The notes under the pieces: generated by a model
Told to the model about the DNA's origin: nothing
The model's database searches: none
The model's input: the letters and a program-made list of their open reading frames with translations, nothing else
Position numbers and translations under genes: made by a program
From: JAFALX01 sp050734185
Lineage (GTDB): Bacteria; Chloroflexota; Dormibacteria; Aeolococcales; Aeolococcaceae
Length of the DNA: 15,427 nt
Reading direction: 5' to 3'
Assembly (NCBI GenBank): GCA_050734185.1
Contig: JBOHUE010000104.1
Span: 1 to 15,427, forward strand
Shown: positions 12,656-15,427 of the stretch, in pieces
Layout of the letters: each line of letters opens with the position of its first letter
How positions within the stretch are numbered: the first letter of the stretch is position 1

Positions 12656-14878
12656 CTAGCCCGGGTGCCGCTCGATCAATGGCAGCCGGTTGTTGCCGGT
12701 GTCGTAGCTGCCCGTGGCGATGCTCACCCCGCCTGCGGTCGCGACCCCGCCGAGGATGTTGCTGCCGCCAAAGCCGTCGCCGGGATCCGGCGCGTTGACC
12801 AGCGACCAGGTTGAGCCGTTGAGCTGCATCACGACGACCTCGTTGCTGTCCGTCTTGGGGTTGACCAGGGTGCCGACGGCGTCCACGTGGTTCGCGTCAC
12901 CCGCGATGCCCCAGAGCTCGCTCCAGTTGGAGGGCACCTTGGGCAGCGTCTGCAGCGACGCACCGCTGTCGCCGAGCTGCACGACCAGCGGCGCCGCGCC
13001 GTTGGCGGTGCCCTCGGACTGCCCGGCGGCGAAGACCTCATCGCCGGCGCGCGTCACCGAGAACAGCATCGTCGACCCGAGCGATAGCGGCGTCGCTGCG
13101 GCTGGGGCGACGGTCCACGCGCCGTTGGTCCAGTGCTCGGCGAGGGCCTGATCCGCGCCACCGGTGCTGATCGACTCACCCACGGCCCAGACATCGCCCG
13201 CCGCGGCGGTGACGCCGTAGAGATGGTTGCCGCCCGGGCCGGGGTTCGGCGACGGGACGACGCTCCACGCCGTGCCGTCGTAGTGCTCGACGAGCGTCTC
13301 GAACTTTCCATCGCCGCCCTGCCGGTCGCCGACCGCCCAGACGTCATCGGGCGATGCCGCGGACACCGAGAACAGGATGTTTCGCAGGGTGCCGGGCTCG
13401 GGCACCGCGGTCACAGACCAGCTGCTCCCGTTCCAGGTCTCGACCAGCGCGCTGTCGTTGTTGGCAGCGTTGAGGCAGACACCGACGGCCCACGCGTTGG
13501 CCGCATCACCGGTGATGCCGTTCAGCGTGTTGAAGTTCGGGCCCGAGTTGGGAGTCGGCGTCACCGTCCAGCTGGTGCCGTCCCAGTGCTCGGCGAGGCT
13601 GAGGGTCGCGTCCTGGTTGCTGTTCGGGTCGTCGGGAGCGAAGTTGCCCGCGGCCCACGCGTCGCTGGGCGACGCCATCGCCACCGCTCCCAGGCTGTTG
13701 TCGCCGCCGCCGAGCAGCGCGCCGACCTGCGTGCCCCAGCCACCCGATCTCGTGGTAAGCGACGTGTGGGTGATCGGTTCAATCGGCGTCGGCGTCGGGG
13801 CCACCGGGATGTTCGGGGTGACGCTCGTGGTCGCGACGGCTTTCGAGCTGCCCTCAGCGAACAGCGACGACAGCGGCTTGACGTTGGTCGTGTCGCACGT
13901 GTTCGCGAGGCACCCGAGCCCGAACGCCTGCTGGATTGTGCTCAGGAGCGAGTAGTGGTTCGACGGCGTGCTGTCGGTGACGCCCCGGGCCCCGTGGTTG
14001 GTGACGACGATGTTCGCCACCTGACCACCGCCGGTGCCGTTCGGGTCACTGGATCCGGCGTCGCAGCAGCCGGCGTTGTCGTCGCCCTCGTCGTACGTGA
14101 TGTCGATCGCGTTGTTGCCGGTGCCCCAGAAATGCGCGTTGGTGATGGACTGCACCAGGTCGCCGAGGTACTTGTCGCCCGCCGCCACCAGCTGCTGGTC
14201 CTGCGGGTCGAAGGGATTGCCGCCGTCGATGCAGTACGGCGGATCCCCGTGCTGGTCGTGGCACTCCGTCGGAACGACATAGCTGAAGCGCGGCACCGCG
14301 TTGCTTGCGAGGTCGCTCCGCAGTTGCTGGATCGGCACCTGGTCGTTCCAGTCAGCGGTGCTGCGCGACGTCGTGTAGTTCTGGATGCCGTCGTGCTTGC
14401 TGACGTACAGCGGATCCTTGTCAGGCGAGCCATTGCAGTTCGCCGGGTAGCAGATGCCCTGGTAGTCCGGATGCGGCAGGTCCTGCAGGTACGCCTTCCA
14501 CGAGATGCCGACGGAATCCATCTGGCTCATCAGATCCGGCGCGTTCACCGTGTTCGCCTTGGTGTAGTAGGCGTCGTCACTGCTGACGCCGTGCGTGTCA
14601 CCGCCGAGAAGCCCGACGTAGTTGGGCTCGCTCGGGTGGCTCACGCCGAAGTAGTCGGTCGACAAACCGAACGTCTGCGCCAGCTTGTTCAGGTTGGGCG
14701 CCGCCGCGTTGCCGATCACGTCGGTGAAGCCGTGGTTCTCCTCGACGATCACGAAGATGTGGTCGTACTTGGGTACGGCCGGCTGCGCGGCGGCTCGCAA
14801 CGGCGACCCGACCACGCCCAGCACGCCTGCGGCCACCACGCCAACCGCAAAGACCGTCAGCATCGAACGTCGCGCCAC
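12656..14878 (-). CDS. Secreted phosphoesterase (phospholipase C/acid phosphatase type) fused to a seven-repeat propeller-like domain (740 aa)
   Basis: A signal peptide (about 1-32, ending near AAA-QP) begins MARRSMLTVF, whose Arg pair could serve the Tat route. Residues 36-345 match the PF04185-type phosphoesterases that cleave phospholipids or phosphomonoesters. Visible motifs are IVEENHGF (44-51), SHPSEPNYVGLLGG (80-93), VVPTECHDQHG (201-211), TYDEGDDNAG (261-270) and SNHYSLLSTIQQAFG (306-320). E46/N48, H81, D263/E264 and H308 are likely metal or catalytic residues. A Thr/Pro linker (350-372) follows. Then come seven copies of a motif like DVWAVG at 406, 461, 512, 562, 614, 664 and 718 (about 52 apart), interleaved with EHWDGTSW-type blocks, as in a seven-bladed propeller. 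The GTG start follows a strong AGGGAGG site. It has its own promoter and terminator. Substrate is unknown; phosphate scavenging or lipid attack are possible. Confidence 0.88.
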   Translation of the reverse strand: MARRSMLTVFAVGVVAAGVLGVVGSPLRAAAQPAVPKYDHIFVIVEENHGFTDVIGNAAAPNLNKLAQTFGLSTDYFGVSHPSEPNYVGLLGGDTHGVSSDDAYYTKANTVNAPDLMSQMDSVGISWKAYLQDLPHPDYQGICYPANCNGSPDKDPLYVSKHDGIQNYTTSRSTADWNDQVPIQQLRSDLASNAVPRFSYVVPTECHDQHGDPPYCIDGGNPFDPQDQQLVAAGDKYLGDLVQSITNAHFWGTGNNAIDITYDEGDDNAGCCDAGSSDPNGTGGGQVANIVVTNHGARGVTDSTPSNHYSLLSTIQQAFGLGCLANTCDTTNVKPLSSLFAEGSSKAVATTSVTPNIPVAPTPTPIEPITHTSLTTRSGGWGTQVGALLGGGDNSLGAVAMASPSDAWAAGNFAPDDPNSNQDATLSLAEHWDGTSWTVTPTPNSGPNFNTLNGITGDAANAWAVGVCLNAANNDSALVETWNGSSWSVTAVPEPGTLRNILFSVSAASPDDVWAVGDRQGGDGKFETLVEHYDGTAWSVVPSPNPGPGGNHLYGVTAAAGDVWAVGESISTGGADQALAEHWTNGAWTVAPAAATPLSLGSTMLFSVTRAGDEVFAAGQSEGTANGAAPLVVQLGDSGASLQTLPKVPSNWSELWGIAGDANHVDAVGTLVNPKTDSNEVVVMQLNGSTWSLVNAPDPGDGFGGSNILGGVATAGGVSIATGSYDTGNNRLPLIERHPG

Positions 14879-14931
14879 TGCGAAACCTCCCTGCGCACGG
14901 ACAATGACGTCGATCCACGCTAGGAGCCGGG

Positions 14932-14960
14932 GGCTTAAGGACCGGCTAACGTCGAGTCAA
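14932..14960 (-). promoter_or_regulatory. Candidate promoter of the phosphoesterase gene
   Basis: On the minus strand TTGACT (14955-14960) is a five-of-six -35 match. Seventeen bases later TAAGCC (14932-14937) is a poor -10; the overlapping TTAAGC is an alternative with a 16-base spacer. The predicted leader of about 45 bases carries the AGGGAGG ribosome site at 14886-14892. Confidence 0.4.
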
Positions 14961-14970
14961 CAAGTGCCTC

Positions 14971-14999
14971 TGGGCAACGTGAAGCTGTCGGTGTACGAT
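14971..14999 (+). promoter_or_regulatory. Candidate promoter of the methyltransferase gene
   Basis: TGGGCA (14971-14976) and TACGAT (14994-14999), each four of six matches, are separated by 17 bases and point toward the ATG at 15014. The leader would be very short and has no ribosome-binding site. It overlaps the region upstream of the divergent phosphoesterase promoter. Confidence 0.35.
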
Positions 15000-15013
15000 C
15001 GCCCGCTCGTGCC

Positions 15014-15427
15014 ATGACAGACGGACTGAGTGCACGCGCCGGGCTGTGCTTCGAGGACATCGACGCCTTCGACGACGAGGCTCTGGCCACGTTCCTCGAT
15101 CCCGCCGACGGCGGCGTCGACCCGCAGCGACTCGGCCTGGCCGCGATCAGCTGCCGCAATCTGCTGGTCGAGCGGATTGCGCGCAACCTGCCCGACGAGG
15201 CGGTGGCCACGTTCCTGCTGGCGCAGCGATCCGACGCCAAACCGGCGAAGGTGGAACGCGCGAGAGCCAAGGTGACCGATCAGCTGCTGTGGCCGCTGGT
15301 GTACTGGACCCGCCCGGACGACTACGTGGAGCTGACCGAGGGCGAGGTCATCGGTGACGGCGTGTTCGACGAGCTCGAGCTGGACGGCGCCGTGGTCTGC
15401 GACATCGGCGCGGGCGCGGGTCGGTTC
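15014..15427 (+). CDS. SAM-dependent methyltransferase, N-terminal 138 residues (partial, runs off right edge)
   Basis: The frame from the ATG at 15014 stays open to the end of the window. The last residues, VVCDIGAGAGRF, are motif I of class I methyltransferases, the Gly-rich loop that binds S-adenosylmethionine. The first 125 residues form a mostly helical, acidic leader (MTDGLSARAGLCFEDIDAFD at the start) containing WPLVYWTRPDDYVELTEGE. That resembles proteins in which a helical cap precedes the Rossmann fold, but I do not recognise the subfamily. The substrate-binding part is outside the window. It diverges from the secreted phosphoesterase, so no shared role is implied. Confidence 0.78.
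   Translation, partial: MTDGLSARAGLCFEDIDAFDDEALATFLDPADGGVDPQRLGLAAISCRNLLVERIARNLPDEAVATFLLAQRSDAKPAKVERARAKVTDQLLWPLVYWTRPDDYVELTEGEVIGDGVFDELELDGAVVCDIGAGAGRF

Noticed and set aside
12499..12798. Small plus-strand frame in the gene-free stretch, running into the phosphoesterase
   Set aside because: No ribosome site, no promoter, Arg/Cys-rich ending and overlap with a certain gene.
13133..14923. 596-codon plus-strand frame opposite the phosphoesterase
   Set aside because: Val/Arg-rich shadow. The minus strand has signal peptide, catalytic motifs and regular repeats.
14975..14996. Possible Pho box upstream of the phosphoesterase (GTACACC and CTTCACG on the minus strand)
   Set aside because: The two units are 12 bases apart rather than the 11 of actinobacterial Pho boxes and match the consensus poorly.

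Overview
The window is about 15.4 kb of very GC-rich bacterial DNA, roughly 65-72% G+C in the lines I counted by hand. It is densely packed with genes on both strands. GTG and TTG starts, several start codons that lie only 6-7 bases after a -10-like hexamer (the geometry of leaderless mRNAs), a tRNA gene without an encoded CCA end, and the mix of families all suggest a high-GC Gram-positive-type lineage. Actinobacteriota, or Dormibacterota/Chloroflexota-like soil bacteria, are the best guesses. No marker here fixes the taxon.

Layout. (1) 1-1782, minus strand: the N-terminal part of an FGGY sugar kinase running off the left edge, preceded in the same direction by a glutaredoxin-thioredoxin reductase fusion. 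(2) 1854-3815, plus strand: an isochorismatase-family hydrolase, then an AAA_14/DUF4143-type ATPase with two near-identical 15-bp repeats in its promoter. (3) 3839-3911, minus strand: tRNA-Phe(GAA). (4) 3986-5070, plus strand: an unrecognised 206-residue protein whose stop codon overlaps the TTG start of D-aminoacyl-tRNA deacylase (dtd). (5) 5078-5803, minus strand: a diverged Nudix/winged-helix protein resembling NrtR regulators. (6) 12271 down to 5962, minus strand: six closely spaced genes that look like one operon, encoding a MacA-like adaptor, a MacB-like ATPase, a MacB-like permease, a DUF5666-like lipoprotein, an OmpR-family response regulator and a histidine kinase. (7) 12272-12655: 384 bases without a gene, holding candidate operators for the efflux operon and a strong rho-independent terminator for the gene to its right. 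(8) 12656-14878, minus strand: a secreted phosphoesterase fused to a seven-repeat propeller-like domain. (9) 15014 to the right edge, plus strand: the start of a SAM-dependent methyltransferase.

How the parts may work together. The efflux operon pairs a tripartite-type ABC exporter with its own two-component system and a surface lipoprotein, so it is probably a self-regulated envelope-stress or export module. The lipoprotein and the adaptor both end in Gly/Phe-rich tails, and the lipoprotein has two matched Cys pairs, each 28 residues apart. This is the most system-like part of the window. The ATPase next to tRNA-Phe looks like an acquired accessory gene with its own promoter repeats. The remaining genes are housekeeping or accessory functions: redox (Grx-TrxR), translation quality control (dtd, tRNA-Phe) and extracellular phosphate-ester hydrolysis.
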